NCBI GenBank assembly: GCA_038148375.1
Contig: JAYQVH010000006.1
Location: forward strand, 62,001 to 126,000
Origin: CAWUEX02 sp038148375
Lineage (GTDB): Bacteria > Pseudomonadota > Alphaproteobacteria > Rhodospirillales > Rhodospirillaceae
Direction: 5' to 3'
DNA length: 64,000 nucleotides
The notes below the pieces were generated by a model, which made no database searches, was not told the DNA's origin, and saw only the letters and a list, made by a program, of their open reading frames with translations. Of the stretch, positions 34,917-43,649 are shown piece after piece. The stretch's first letter is position 1. Each line of letters opens with the position of its first letter. The position numbers were made by a program, and so were the translations under genes.

Positions 34917-35429
34917 TTAGCGCGTGGTGTTGGTCATAAGGTGGTTCCAGAAACTGGGAAAGCGCTCGGCCGGCGGTTTGGTGCGGTCCTCGGCGGCAGC
35001 AGTAACGATCTCTGGCCGGTCCCAATCGGCGGCGCCGGTCTCGACCATCATGAAGGAAATCATGTTGAGACGATCGGCCACCGGAACGGCCTCAGGAATG
35101 AGCATGGAATTTCCGGGAAGATAGCCTTCAGGATCGGCCAGCCACGCGGCCAGCCGGTCCGGAGTCCACTGAAAGTCTGCCGCGGCCAAAGCATCGGAGT
35201 AAGAAAAGTCCGGCAGGGTACCGGCTTTGCGCCCGAACATCTGAAACAGGTTCGGCCCTTGCAGGGCGAGCGCGCCTTCCGCCAGGGTGTGGCAGGCACT
35301 GCACCGCTGCAGAAAAGCAATGCGTCCGGCACGGTAGTCGGCATTCGCGAGTGCGTCGCGGGTCATCTCCGGTTGCGCCAGAGCGGGCGCGGCGAGGACC
35401 ACGGCTAAAGCGATCGTGCGTAAAAACAT
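34917..35429 (-). CDS. Exported c-type cytochrome, ending at a probable premature TAA
   Basis: A 170-residue protein with a signal peptide (MFLRTIALAVVLAAPALA-QP) and one heme-binding motif CSACH near residue 44; the distal Met is probably in GNSMLIPEA. The stop TAA at 34917-34919 falls where the following frame continues in the same register for another 94 codons. The natural protein was probably about 264 residues. Placed between an OFA-type transporter and an FdhF/YdeP enzyme, it could be the electron acceptor for the molybdoenzyme. Activity of the shortened form is uncertain, since the heme domain itself is complete. Confidence 0.85.
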   Translation of the reverse strand: MFLRTIALAVVLAAPALAQPEMTRDALANADYRAGRIAFLQRCSACHTLAEGALALQGPNLFQMFGRKAGTLPDFSYSDALAAADFQWTPDRLAAWLADPEGYLPGNSMLIPEAVPVADRLNMISFMMVETGAADWDRPEIVTAAAEDRTKPPAERFPSFWNHLMTNTTR

Positions 35430-35507
35430 GGCGGCTCCCCCGCATGGGTGAGCCGCCATTTAAGCCGGAGGACTGCGCAAGCCCTACCGGCTGAATTGCG
35501 CTGACCG

Positions 35508-36773
35508 CTACTCGGCGGCCACGGGCTGGCGGGCGCGGCCCTGATCAACGGCGCGTTTGATCGCGTAAACGCACAGCAGCGCAATAGCCACCATCACCAG
35601 CATCAAGTCGATGGCCGGAATGTAGCTCTCTAGCCGGACACGTATGGTGCCTAGGGTGAAGATCCCAGCGGCGCCGGAGATGGTATCCACGGCCACATAG
35701 ACGCCGAGGATACGGCCGTATGTCGGGCCGGCGAACAGTTCGGCAATGGTCAGCTGGATCATCGTAAACGCACCTGAAAAGCCAATGCCGTAGATGACGG
35801 CGTAGGCGTAGGTCATGGCCGTGCTTTCGCCATCGACAAGCCGCAGAATGACGAGACCGATGCCCAGGTTCGCTGTCGCCAAGATCATCACCACCAGGCG
35901 ATTTATATGATCGCTTAACCAGCCGAACGCAAACTTGCCGATAATGGCGCAAAGGAAAAACACGAAAATCACGTCGATCACGGTGGAGCGGTCGTACCCC
36001 GCATCCCGTTCCAGATACACGGCGTGGTGTTGGGTGACGCCGGTGATGCAAAACCAAAGGATTCCGGTTGCGACCAGCAGGTAATAAAAGACCGGCAGGC
36101 GCGCGACCTCGGCCAGAGGCAGTCCGCCGACGATCCCGATCTGTTTGGTGCTTGATCCCTCGCTCTCGCTTTCGGGCAGGCCGTCCGGCGTCAGGCCCTT
36201 ATCGGCAGGCCGCGACCGGACCGGCCACAACACCGGCAGGAACATCCCGACAAAGCCGATGACCGCCAGGGTCATCATCGCCGTACGCCAGTCGCCTTCC
36301 GACAACGGTACCTGGATGACTTTCGGCAGCACGGCGCCACCGAAGCTGGACGCCATGAGAAGGATACCGACAGCGCGGCCGCGGTACTTGGTGAACCACC
36401 GGCTGACCGTGAGCATTGACGGCACCAGGCCGCACATCGACAGGCCGAAGGCAATCAGCAGGTAGATCAGCGTGAAGTGCCACAGCGAGTCCATAAACAG
36501 GAAGGAGACCAGGCCGAGCACCATGATCAGGGCGCCAGCCCCCATGATCGGACGCGGCGCGTAGCGGTCGAGCAGAAAGCCGACGGCAAGATTGTACACG
36601 GAAGCGAAGAGGAACTTGATCGCGGCCGGCCGGGTGACTTCTTCCTGATTCCAGCCGTATTCATCCATGAACGAGGAGTAGAAGACTGGAAGAGTGAATG
36701 TCGAAATGCCGTTAGACACGGCGTACATCACAAAAAGCCCGCCGAGAACAAACCATCCGTAAAAAATTCGCAT
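35508..36773 (-). CDS. MFS transporter, OFA (oxalate/formate antiporter)-like
   Basis: A 421-residue 12-helix carrier. The N-terminus FYGWFVLGGLFVMYAVSNGI and FMDEYGWNQEEVTRP segments follow the monocarboxylate/OFA branch of the major facilitator superfamily. The family moves oxalate, formate, lactate and similar acids. It is a close paralogue of the adjacent transporter. Its start codon lies immediately after a G-rich heptamer repeat, with the upstream paralogue's stop codon in the same repeat. Context (frmA, fghA, FdhF-like) suggests formate or a related acid as substrate. Confidence 0.85.
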   Translation of the reverse strand: MRIFYGWFVLGGLFVMYAVSNGISTFTLPVFYSSFMDEYGWNQEEVTRPAAIKFLFASVYNLAVGFLLDRYAPRPIMGAGALIMVLGLVSFLFMDSLWHFTLIYLLIAFGLSMCGLVPSMLTVSRWFTKYRGRAVGILLMASSFGGAVLPKVIQVPLSEGDWRTAMMTLAVIGFVGMFLPVLWPVRSRPADKGLTPDGLPESESEGSSTKQIGIVGGLPLAEVARLPVFYYLLVATGILWFCITGVTQHHAVYLERDAGYDRSTVIDVIFVFFLCAIIGKFAFGWLSDHINRLVVMILATANLGIGLVILRLVDGESTAMTYAYAVIYGIGFSGAFTMIQLTIAELFAGPTYGRILGVYVAVDTISGAAGIFTLGTIRVRLESYIPAIDLMLVMVAIALLCVYAIKRAVDQGRARQPVAAE

Positions 36774-36800
36774 GACCTAACCCCTAACCCCTAACCCCTA
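36774..36800 (-). repeat. TTAGGGG heptamer repeat between the two MFS genes
   Basis: On the minus strand the bases between the stop of one transporter gene and the start of the next are three tandem copies of the heptamer TTAGGGG/GGGGTTA. The TAG stop codon of the upstream gene opens the run and the ATG of the next follows two bases after it. It contains three GGGG runs and a final GG on the mRNA strand, so it could fold into a G-quadruplex over the ribosome site. It resembles eukaryotic telomere repeats by coincidence of sequence only. Confidence 0.95.
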
Positions 36801-38066
36801 CTGTGCCGCGACTCTCTGCCGGGCCGCCGCACGTGCGGCAATGACTTTGATAGCAACGACGCAGGCGAAAGCCGCGACGCACAAGGCGATCATAAGGTCG
36901 ATCGCCTGACCGTAGCCCTCGAAGGCGACACGCATCCGTCCCAGCACTGCGATGCCGAGTGCCCCCGCCAGGGTGTCGATGAACACATAGACGCCGAGGA
37001 TCGAGCCGTAGGTCGGGCCGGCGAACAACTCTGCGATCATCAACTGAATCATCGTAAACGCACCGGAGAAGCCGATGCCATACACAATAGCGTAAGTATA
37101 GAGGATGGTCGTGCTATCCCCTTGAATTACACGGAAAATCAGCAACCCTATGGTGAGATTGACGGTTGCTGCCATCATGATCACGGTCTTATCGAAGTAG
37201 TCGCTGAGCACGCCGAACAGCACCTTGCCGACGACGGCGGCAATGAAATAGACCGCCAACACGCTGCCGAAGGTTTCCAGCGGTATGCCGAGATCGCGAA
37301 CCATGTAGATCGACTGATGCTGGACGACACCGGTGATGCAGAACCACATCACTCCGGTCGAGAAGGCGAGCAGATAAAATACCGGCGACTTCATAGCATC
37401 CACCAATGAGATTCCGGCGAGCAGCCCTAAGGCCTTGCTTTCGATGGCAACGGCATCGCCGTCCGGCTGCCCATCGACCACCGTGTTCTTTTCGGATGGA
37501 TCATTACGCAGCAGAAAAATGCAGGGCAGCACCATGAACACGAAGCCGATGCTCGCGACCGTGATCAGTGCATACCGCCAGCCCTCACCCGCGATCATCG
37601 GCGTGATGATCGGCGGCATGGCCGCGGCACCCAGACTTGACGCCATCAGCAACAGACCGACGGCAACGCCTCGGCGCTTGGCAAACCAGCGGCTGGTCAC
37701 CACCATGCTCGGTAAGATACCGTTGAGTGCAAGCGCCACGGAAATGCCGACATACAGGACAGACATCTGGGTGAGCGTGTCGATGTAGCGCAACGCGAGC
37801 AGGACGATCACATAAACAATCGATCCAGCGATCATCAGATGACGAGGCTTAAAGCGGTCGACCAGATAACCGACGAACAGCGAGAATATCGCGGTCGCGA
37901 GAAACGACAGCGCTGCTGGTTGAGTCACCTGGCTTTCGTTCCAGCCAAACTCTTCGATCAATGAGGGATAAAACAGCGGCAAGGCTGAGAGCAGAATGCC
38001 ATTGGAGGCGGCGTAGGTCAGGCACAGACCGAACAACACAACCCAACCGTAGAAAATGCGTCCCAT
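36798..38066 (-). CDS. MFS transporter, OFA (oxalate/formate antiporter)-like, second copy
   Basis: A 422-residue 12-helix carrier, clearly paralogous to the next gene downstream (both begin FYGWxVL, and share GRxGxGVPxM-type loops, FSGAFTMIQL and AELFAGPTYG). It belongs to the same OFA/monocarboxylate MFS branch. Tandem duplication suggests either two related substrates or a dosage effect. It is the first transporter in the unit and is preceded by fghA on the same strand. Confidence 0.85.
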   Translation of the reverse strand: MGRIFYGWVVLFGLCLTYAASNGILLSALPLFYPSLIEEFGWNESQVTQPAALSFLATAIFSLFVGYLVDRFKPRHLMIAGSIVYVIVLLALRYIDTLTQMSVLYVGISVALALNGILPSMVVTSRWFAKRRGVAVGLLLMASSLGAAAMPPIITPMIAGEGWRYALITVASIGFVFMVLPCIFLLRNDPSEKNTVVDGQPDGDAVAIESKALGLLAGISLVDAMKSPVFYLLAFSTGVMWFCITGVVQHQSIYMVRDLGIPLETFGSVLAVYFIAAVVGKVLFGVLSDYFDKTVIMMAATVNLTIGLLIFRVIQGDSTTILYTYAIVYGIGFSGAFTMIQLMIAELFAGPTYGSILGVYVFIDTLAGALGIAVLGRMRVAFEGYGQAIDLMIALCVAAFACVVAIKVIAARAAARQRVAAQ

Positions 38067-38130
38067 TGGCTGGCGCCCCTTTTGAACTCGATTTGCCGTG
38101 TGATCCGGCGCGGCTGCCTGCCGCGGCGGG

Positions 38131-38988
38131 TTAGGTCAGCGCCGCCGCGTGGTGGCGCAGGTGGTCTTCCATAAACGTCGAAATGAAGTAGTAGCCGTGA
38201 TCATAGCCTGCATGGTGGCGCAGGGTCAGTGACATTCCGACCTCCGAACAGGCATTTTCGAGCAAATGGGGATGAAGCTGGCTCTCCAGGAACGGATCGT
38301 TCATGCCTTGATCGACCAACAGTGCCGGACGCTGATGCGCCTCGTCCCGGGCCAGGGATGCGATCAGCTGCGACGCGTCGTAAGCGGCCCAGGTTTCCTG
38401 ATGACTACCCAGGTAGCGCAGCAGGGCTTTCTCACCCCACGGGCAGTTCATTGGCGCACAGATCGGCGCAAAAGCGGAAATGCTGGCGTAAATGTCCGGA
38501 TTCTTCACCCCAAGGGTCAGAGCACCGTGACCTCCCATCGAGTGGCCGAAGATGCCCTGGCGCTCTGCCCGCGCCGGAAAGTGGGATTGGATCAGCTGGC
38601 GCAATTCCCGAGTGATGTAGGAATACATGCGGTAGTTCGCGGCATAGGGCGCTTCGCTGGCATCGAGATAGAAGCCGGCGCCGTGGCCGAAATCCCATCC
38701 GCCGTCGGGATCGCCGGGCACGTCGTCACCGCGCGGCGAGGTATCGGGCGCCACCAGCATGAGACCAAGTTCTGCGGCGGTACGCTGGGCGCCGGCCTTG
38801 ATCATGAAGGTCTCTTCCGTGCAAGTCAGACCGGCGAGATAGGTGAGCACCGGAACCGGACCCGCCTTCGCCTGTGGCGGCACGAAGACCGCAAAACGCA
38901 TGGTGCATTTGGTCTCGTCCGACTCATGCGCATAAAAGCCCACCGTGCCATCGAAGCAGGCGTGTTGGGAAACGGTTTCCACGGACAT
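38131..38988 (-). CDS. fghA: S-formylglutathione hydrolase
   Basis: A 285-residue serine esterase that splits S-formylglutathione to formate and glutathione. The catalytic Ser is in GHSMGGHGAL, the Asp in LVDQGMNDPFL and the His in AGYDHGYYFI, the normal esterase-D set. It lies eight bases after the class III alcohol dehydrogenase gene (frmA), the textbook pairing of glutathione-dependent formaldehyde detoxification. Confidence 0.95.
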   Translation of the reverse strand: MSVETVSQHACFDGTVGFYAHESDETKCTMRFAVFVPPQAKAGPVPVLTYLAGLTCTEETFMIKAGAQRTAAELGLMLVAPDTSPRGDDVPGDPDGGWDFGHGAGFYLDASEAPYAANYRMYSYITRELRQLIQSHFPARAERQGIFGHSMGGHGALTLGVKNPDIYASISAFAPICAPMNCPWGEKALLRYLGSHQETWAAYDASQLIASLARDEAHQRPALLVDQGMNDPFLESQLHPHLLENACSEVGMSLTLRHHAGYDHGYYFISTFMEDHLRHHAAALT

Positions 38989-38996
38989 GGCGCGGT

Positions 38997-40106
38997 CTAA
39001 TCGTACAGAACGACGCTTCTGATCGACTTGCCCTCGTGCATCAGGTCGAAGGCGTCGTTGATCTTCTCAAGCGGCATGGTGTGGGTGATGAGATCGTCGA
39101 TGTTGATCTTGCCGTCCATATACCAATCGACGATCTTGGGCACGTCGGTACGCCCGCGCGCACCGCCGAAAGCGCTGCCGCGCCAGACCCGGCCGGTGAC
39201 CAATTGGAACGGCCGGGTCGAGATTTCCTGCCCGGCGCCGGCCACGCCGATGATGACGCTTTCGCCCCAGCCCTTGTGGCAGCACTCCAGCGCCTGGCGC
39301 ATGGTGGTGACGTTGCCGATACACTCGAACGAATAATCGGCGCCGCCGCCGGTGATATCGATAACGGCCTTGACCACGTCGTCCACGTTCTTGGGGTTGA
39401 TGAAGTCCGTCATACCGAACTGCTCGGCGAGCGGCACTTTGCTCTCATTTATGTCGATGCCGACGATCTGATCGGCGCCCACCATACGCGCGCCCTGAAT
39501 GACGTTGAGCCCGATGCCGCCAAGTCCGAACACCACGACCTTTGAGCCCGGCTCCACTTTGGCGTCAAAGGCGACAGCGCCGACGCCGGTGGTGACGCCG
39601 CAGCCGATGTAGCAAATCTTATCGAACGGCGCGTCCTTACGTACCTTCGCCACGGCAATCTCGGGCAACACGGTGTAATTGGCGAAGGTCGAACATCCCA
39701 TGTAGTGATGGATCGGTTTGCCGCCGATGGAAAACCGGCTGGTGCCGTCGGGCATCAGCCCCTGCCCCTGCGTTTCGCGGATCGATTGGCACAGGTTGGT
39801 CTTGGGGTGCAGACAGAAATCGCACTCGCGGCATTCCGGCGTATACAGGGGTATGACGTGGTCGCCAGGCGCGACGGACTTAACGCCCTCGCCAACCTCG
39901 ACCACCACGCCCGCGCCTTCGTGCCCGAGGATCGCCGGGAACAGGCCTTCGGGGTCGTCGCCGGACAGGGTGAAGGCATCTGTGTGACAAATGCCGGTGG
40001 CCTTGATCTCGACCAGAACTTCGCCCGCCTTGGGGCCGTCGAGCTGTACGGTTTCGATTTCCAGGGGTTTGCCGGCCTCATATGCGACAGCTGCTTTAAC
40101 GTCCAT
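38997..40106 (-). CDS. frmA: S-(hydroxymethyl)glutathione dehydrogenase (class III alcohol dehydrogenase)
   Basis: A 369-residue zinc enzyme that oxidises S-hydroxymethylglutathione with NAD. Catalytic zinc ligands are in GICHTDAFTLSGDDPEG, GHEGAGVV and GCGVTTG; structural zinc Cys residues are in CRECDFCLHPKTNLC; the NAD fold is FGLGGIGLNVIQGARM. It is the entry enzyme of the formaldehyde route whose next step, fghA, follows directly. The gene starts the leftward unit, with a GGDEF-EAL gene divergent upstream. Confidence 0.96.
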   Translation of the reverse strand: MDVKAAVAYEAGKPLEIETVQLDGPKAGEVLVEIKATGICHTDAFTLSGDDPEGLFPAILGHEGAGVVVEVGEGVKSVAPGDHVIPLYTPECRECDFCLHPKTNLCQSIRETQGQGLMPDGTSRFSIGGKPIHHYMGCSTFANYTVLPEIAVAKVRKDAPFDKICYIGCGVTTGVGAVAFDAKVEPGSKVVVFGLGGIGLNVIQGARMVGADQIVGIDINESKVPLAEQFGMTDFINPKNVDDVVKAVIDITGGGADYSFECIGNVTTMRQALECCHKGWGESVIIGVAGAGQEISTRPFQLVTGRVWRGSAFGGARGRTDVPKIVDWYMDGKINIDDLITHTMPLEKINDAFDLMHEGKSIRSVVLYD

Positions 40107-40283
40107 GTCCGCGTCCTATGCGATTGATTTCCAGAGCCCGGATTCGCCCGGTTCCTGCGGCATCTTGCACGGCCCGCTATCACATTTCCACCCTCGCGGA
40201 GGGCGCTTTAGAGGCCTACCAATAGGCGGTTGAGCGGGGTAAATTGGTGCCCAATAACTAACCAATTTGGGACGTTCCCCGGT

Positions 40284-41966
40284 ATGCCGGATACCAACGC
40301 TCCGTTCGAAGCCATGCTGACGACGACCGGCGACGCTGTGATGATCACCGACGATGCCGGACGGATCGAGCGGGTCAACCCAGCCTTCGAACGGCTCACC
40401 GGTTATCGCGAGGACGACCTGAGCGGCCAGGACGCCCGCGACCTGTTTCGCGACTTCAACGATGAAACCTTCTGCGACTCTCTGTGGATCGATACCGACA
40501 CGCCGATGCATTTTGACTCGGTCCGGTCCAAGCATGCCGATGGCAAAGCGCAACTGCACAGCTTGACCATGTCGCCAGTGCGCGCCAACGGCGGCGAGGC
40601 AAAACAGTTCCTGGCACTGATCATGTCGAGCACGTTTCAGACGGACGCGGAGTCTGAAGGCGGAAGCCGGCGCACAGGGTACGACAGCCTGACCGGACTG
40701 CCCGACCGCAACCTCCTCGCCGACCGCGTGGAGCAAGGCATTCTCAACGCGCGCCGGTCCGACAAGTCGATCGCGTTGCTGGTCATGGGGATCGACCGCT
40801 TTACCTTCATCAATGACGCCCTAGGCTTCAGCATCGGCGACCGCATGCTCAAGGAAATGGCGGACCGCCTTTCGACCGTCATTCGCCAGAGCGACACCGC
40901 CGCACGGCTGGACGGCGACAAGTTCGCCGTGGTGACGCCGATTGCCGCCATCGACGACAGTGTGATCGTCGCGGAAAAAGTACTGCACGCGACAGAGCAG
41001 GTGTTCAAGACGGACGGTGAGAACATCAACATCACGATGTCGATCGGCATCAGCATTTGGCCGACCGACGGCGAAAATTTCGACATGCTGCTCAAAGACA
41101 GCTTGAGCGCGATGCAGCACGCCAAGAGCCTGGGCGGCAATCAGTACCAGTTCTTCGCCTCGGACATGAACGCCAAGGCCAAGGCCCGCCTGGAACTGGA
41201 AAAACGCATGCGCATCGCGCTCGAGAAGGAGCACTACGTGCTCTACTACCAGCCGAAGGTCAGCCCCGGGACGGACAAGGTCAAAGGCTGCGAAGCGTTG
41301 ATCCGCTGGCAGGATCCGGAAAAGGGCATGATCGGTCCGGGCGAATTCATTCCGGTGGCCGAAGAAACCGGCCTCATCCAAGACATCGGCAACTGGGCCC
41401 TGCGCAAGGCCTGTTTCCAGAACAAGGACTGGCAGGACAAGGGATACGACCCGGTGCGCATGGCCGTGAACGTCTCGCCGCACCAGTTCCGCTCACCGGA
41501 TATTTACGACCGCATTGTCGACGCCTTGAACAGTTCGGGCCTGCATCCGCGCTGGCTGGAATTGGAAATCACCGAAAGCATGCTGATGGACAACATCGAA
41601 GCCGCCATCGCAAAGATGCAGGCGATGCGCGACCTCGGTTGCGGATTGTCGATTGACGATTTTGGCACCGGCTATTCGAGCCTGAGTTATTTGGGCCGCT
41701 TCCCGATCACAACGTTGAAGATCGACCGCGCCTTTGTTCACGACGTTCAGGAAAACCAGAACACAGCCGAGATTGCCCGCGCCATCATCGGGCTGTCGAA
41801 AGGGCTCGATCTGGAAGTGGTCGCCGAGGGTGCCGAGGTTTTGGAGCATGTCGACTTTCTGCGCGAGCACGGCTGCGACATCATTCAGGGATACTTCTAT
41901 TCCCGTCCTGTTGCGGCACATGAAATGGAAGACATGCTGCGGCAATCCAGCCTGATGGAATATTAA
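40284..41966 (+). CDS. PAS-GGDEF-EAL cyclic-di-GMP enzyme, probable phosphodiesterase
   Basis: A 560-residue cytoplasmic signalling protein. An N-terminal PAS domain (about residues 1-120) is followed by a GGDEF domain whose active loop reads DGDKF (210-214), a degenerate site, and by an EAL domain with intact catalytic residues: EALIRW (337-342), NVSPHQF, ELEITESMLM, DDFGTGYSSL, KIDRAFV and GYFYSRP. The likely activity is cyclic-di-GMP hydrolysis. The start at 40284 is preferred to an upstream TTG, as the PAS begins there. Its promoter lies in the gap shared with frmA. Confidence 0.9.
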   Translation: MPDTNAPFEAMLTTTGDAVMITDDAGRIERVNPAFERLTGYREDDLSGQDARDLFRDFNDETFCDSLWIDTDTPMHFDSVRSKHADGKAQLHSLTMSPVRANGGEAKQFLALIMSSTFQTDAESEGGSRRTGYDSLTGLPDRNLLADRVEQGILNARRSDKSIALLVMGIDRFTFINDALGFSIGDRMLKEMADRLSTVIRQSDTAARLDGDKFAVVTPIAAIDDSVIVAEKVLHATEQVFKTDGENINITMSIGISIWPTDGENFDMLLKDSLSAMQHAKSLGGNQYQFFASDMNAKAKARLELEKRMRIALEKEHYVLYYQPKVSPGTDKVKGCEALIRWQDPEKGMIGPGEFIPVAEETGLIQDIGNWALRKACFQNKDWQDKGYDPVRMAVNVSPHQFRSPDIYDRIVDALNSSGLHPRWLELEITESMLMDNIEAAIAKMQAMRDLGCGLSIDDFGTGYSSLSYLGRFPITTLKIDRAFVHDVQENQNTAEIARAIIGLSKGLDLEVVAEGAEVLEHVDFLREHGCDIIQGYFYSRPVAAHEMEDMLRQSSLMEY

Positions 41967-41979
41967 GGCGCGCGCAGAC

Positions 41980-42822
41980 ATGGCTGCCGCGCCCCTCCCG
42001 GAAATCAAAGAAGCTGACGCCGCGGGGCGAATCGCGGCGCTCTATGACGACATCCGCGCCGTCATCGGCGTGCCGATGGTGAACCTGATTTTCCGGCACA
42101 TGGCGACGATACCCGGATGTCTGGACTGGGCCTGGCTGACCATCCGCCCGCTCTACGTTGACGGGCAAATCCCCGCCGCCGCGGCCGCTCTGACCCACGA
42201 CGTCCTACCCGGCGTGACGTTCGATATTCGCGCAGCCGCAGCGGCACAGCCGCTGTCCCATGACGATCTTCACGCCGTCGACCGGGTGCTGGATGCATAC
42301 GGACGGGCCAACCCGATGAATCTGATTGGTCTGAACGTGATCAATCTGGCTTTGGACGGCGCACCTCAGGACGAGGGCGTAGGATCTGCGGCCTCAAGCG
42401 ACACGGTCCTGCTTCAGCCGAAGAACCTGCCGCCGTTACCGCCAATGACCGATCCCACAACGGCTCCGGCACGCGTGCGCGATGCGCTGCACGCCTTGGC
42501 CGTTCAAATTCACCGCGGCGATACCGGGGTCATTCCGTCCCTATACCGGCATTTTGGGACGTGGCCGGGATTCCTGGAGGGACTCAAACCTGCCGTGGCC
42601 GGGCTGTTCGAAGGCGAAGAGTTTGAGAATGCGGCCCGGGCCATGCAAGCGAGCGGAGAAAAACGTGCGGCCGCATTTTACCGGGCCTTGCCGCTGCCCG
42701 ACATGCCCGCGCCCGGCGGCGGCGCGGTCAACGCGCTCAAAGGTTTGATCGGACAGTTTCCACCGAATATCTGCCGGATGACGGTACTTGCCACCGTACT
42801 GAGGCGCGGATTGAACGCCTGA
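41980..42822 (+). CDS. DehI-like 2-haloacid dehalogenase family protein
   Basis: A 280-residue all-helical protein with an internal duplication: the N-half (RIAALYDDIRAVIGVPMVNLIFRHMATIPG) and the C-half (LHALAVQIHRGDTGVIPSLYRHFGTWPGF) repeat the same pattern. This is the fold of DehI, which hydrolytically dehalogenates both D- and L-2-haloacids. Whether the present protein dehalogenates is unknown; a catalytic Asp was not assigned. It starts 13 bases after the GGDEF-EAL gene and ends just before phoU (convergent). Confidence 0.8.
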   Translation: MAAAPLPEIKEADAAGRIAALYDDIRAVIGVPMVNLIFRHMATIPGCLDWAWLTIRPLYVDGQIPAAAAALTHDVLPGVTFDIRAAAAAQPLSHDDLHAVDRVLDAYGRANPMNLIGLNVINLALDGAPQDEGVGSAASSDTVLLQPKNLPPLPPMTDPTTAPARVRDALHALAVQIHRGDTGVIPSLYRHFGTWPGFLEGLKPAVAGLFEGEEFENAARAMQASGEKRAAAFYRALPLPDMPAPGGGAVNALKGLIGQFPPNICRMTVLATVLRRGLNA

Positions 42823-42828
42823 CGGCGT

Positions 42829-43536
42829 TTACGCGCGCGGTTTGTCGAGTACGTCTTCGCCCTTGGGGCGCTGGCCTGTGCGCCATGCCCCCGACATCTG
42901 GAATTCGATCACTTCGGCGATATTGGTGGCGTGGTCACCGACGCGCTCCAGATTCTTGCCGATGAACAAAAAGTGCGCGCCGCACTCGATTGCCTCGGCG
43001 TCACCGCTCATTTCGGAAATGATATCGCGCATCACACGGGCGTAGTAATCGTCGACCTGCTGGTCCTGTTCCCAAACAGCTTTTGCTGCGCCGGCATCTC
43101 GGTTGGCAAAGGCGTCGATCGCCTCCTTGAGGCGCTCGCCGACCAATTCGGCAAGGCGCGCCATGTCCTGCGGTACCGGAATGTTGGGATGCTCGGCCAG
43201 GACAAGGGTCCGTTTGGCGATGTTCTTGGCGTAATCGCCGATGCGTTCGAGGCTACCGGCCATCTTGACCGTGCCGAACACGTATCGCAGATCGTCGGCC
43301 ATCGGCTGGCGCAGGGCGAGAAGACGAAACGCCCCGGCTTCCACATCGCGCTCGTATTCATCGACACGTTTGTCGGCTTCGATCAATTCTGTCGCCGCCT
43401 CGGCGTCGCGCTTCATCAGCGCATCGACGGCCAGCGCCAAGTTTGTCTCGGCCAAACCGGCCATCTGCAAGACGCTGCGTTCCAGCGCGGTCAGTTCTTC
43501 ATCGAATGCTGAAACAGTATGGGCCGCGGTGGCCAT
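42829..43536 (-). CDS. phoU: Phosphate-signalling protein PhoU
   Basis: A 235-residue protein with two PhoU three-helix repeats; the metal-binding motifs appear as LERIGDYAKNIAKR and LERVGDHATNIAEV. PhoU links the Pst phosphate transporter to the PhoR/PhoB system and keeps the Pho regulon off under phosphate excess. Here it stands alone, without pst genes in view, so its partners are elsewhere. It converges with the DehI-like gene and is followed upstream by about 110 bases of gene-free DNA. Confidence 0.94.
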   Translation of the reverse strand: MATAAHTVSAFDEELTALERSVLQMAGLAETNLALAVDALMKRDAEAATELIEADKRVDEYERDVEAGAFRLLALRQPMADDLRYVFGTVKMAGSLERIGDYAKNIAKRTLVLAEHPNIPVPQDMARLAELVGERLKEAIDAFANRDAGAAKAVWEQDQQVDDYYARVMRDIISEMSGDAEAIECGAHFLFIGKNLERVGDHATNIAEVIEFQMSGAWRTGQRPKGEDVLDKPRA

Positions 43537-43649
43537 CTGGCTTAATCCCGATCAAATGCCGTAATGGCATGATTCTAACAGATTCACTGGATATCGCCAG
43601 CGTAGGCGATTTAAGGTTTCCGTGAATTATTTATGACGCCGCCGCCACG

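Noticed and set aside
36774..36800. A real telomere or chromosome end at the TTAGGGG repeat
   Set aside because: The repeat is short, internal to an operon and has genes on both sides. Only its sequence resembles a telomere.
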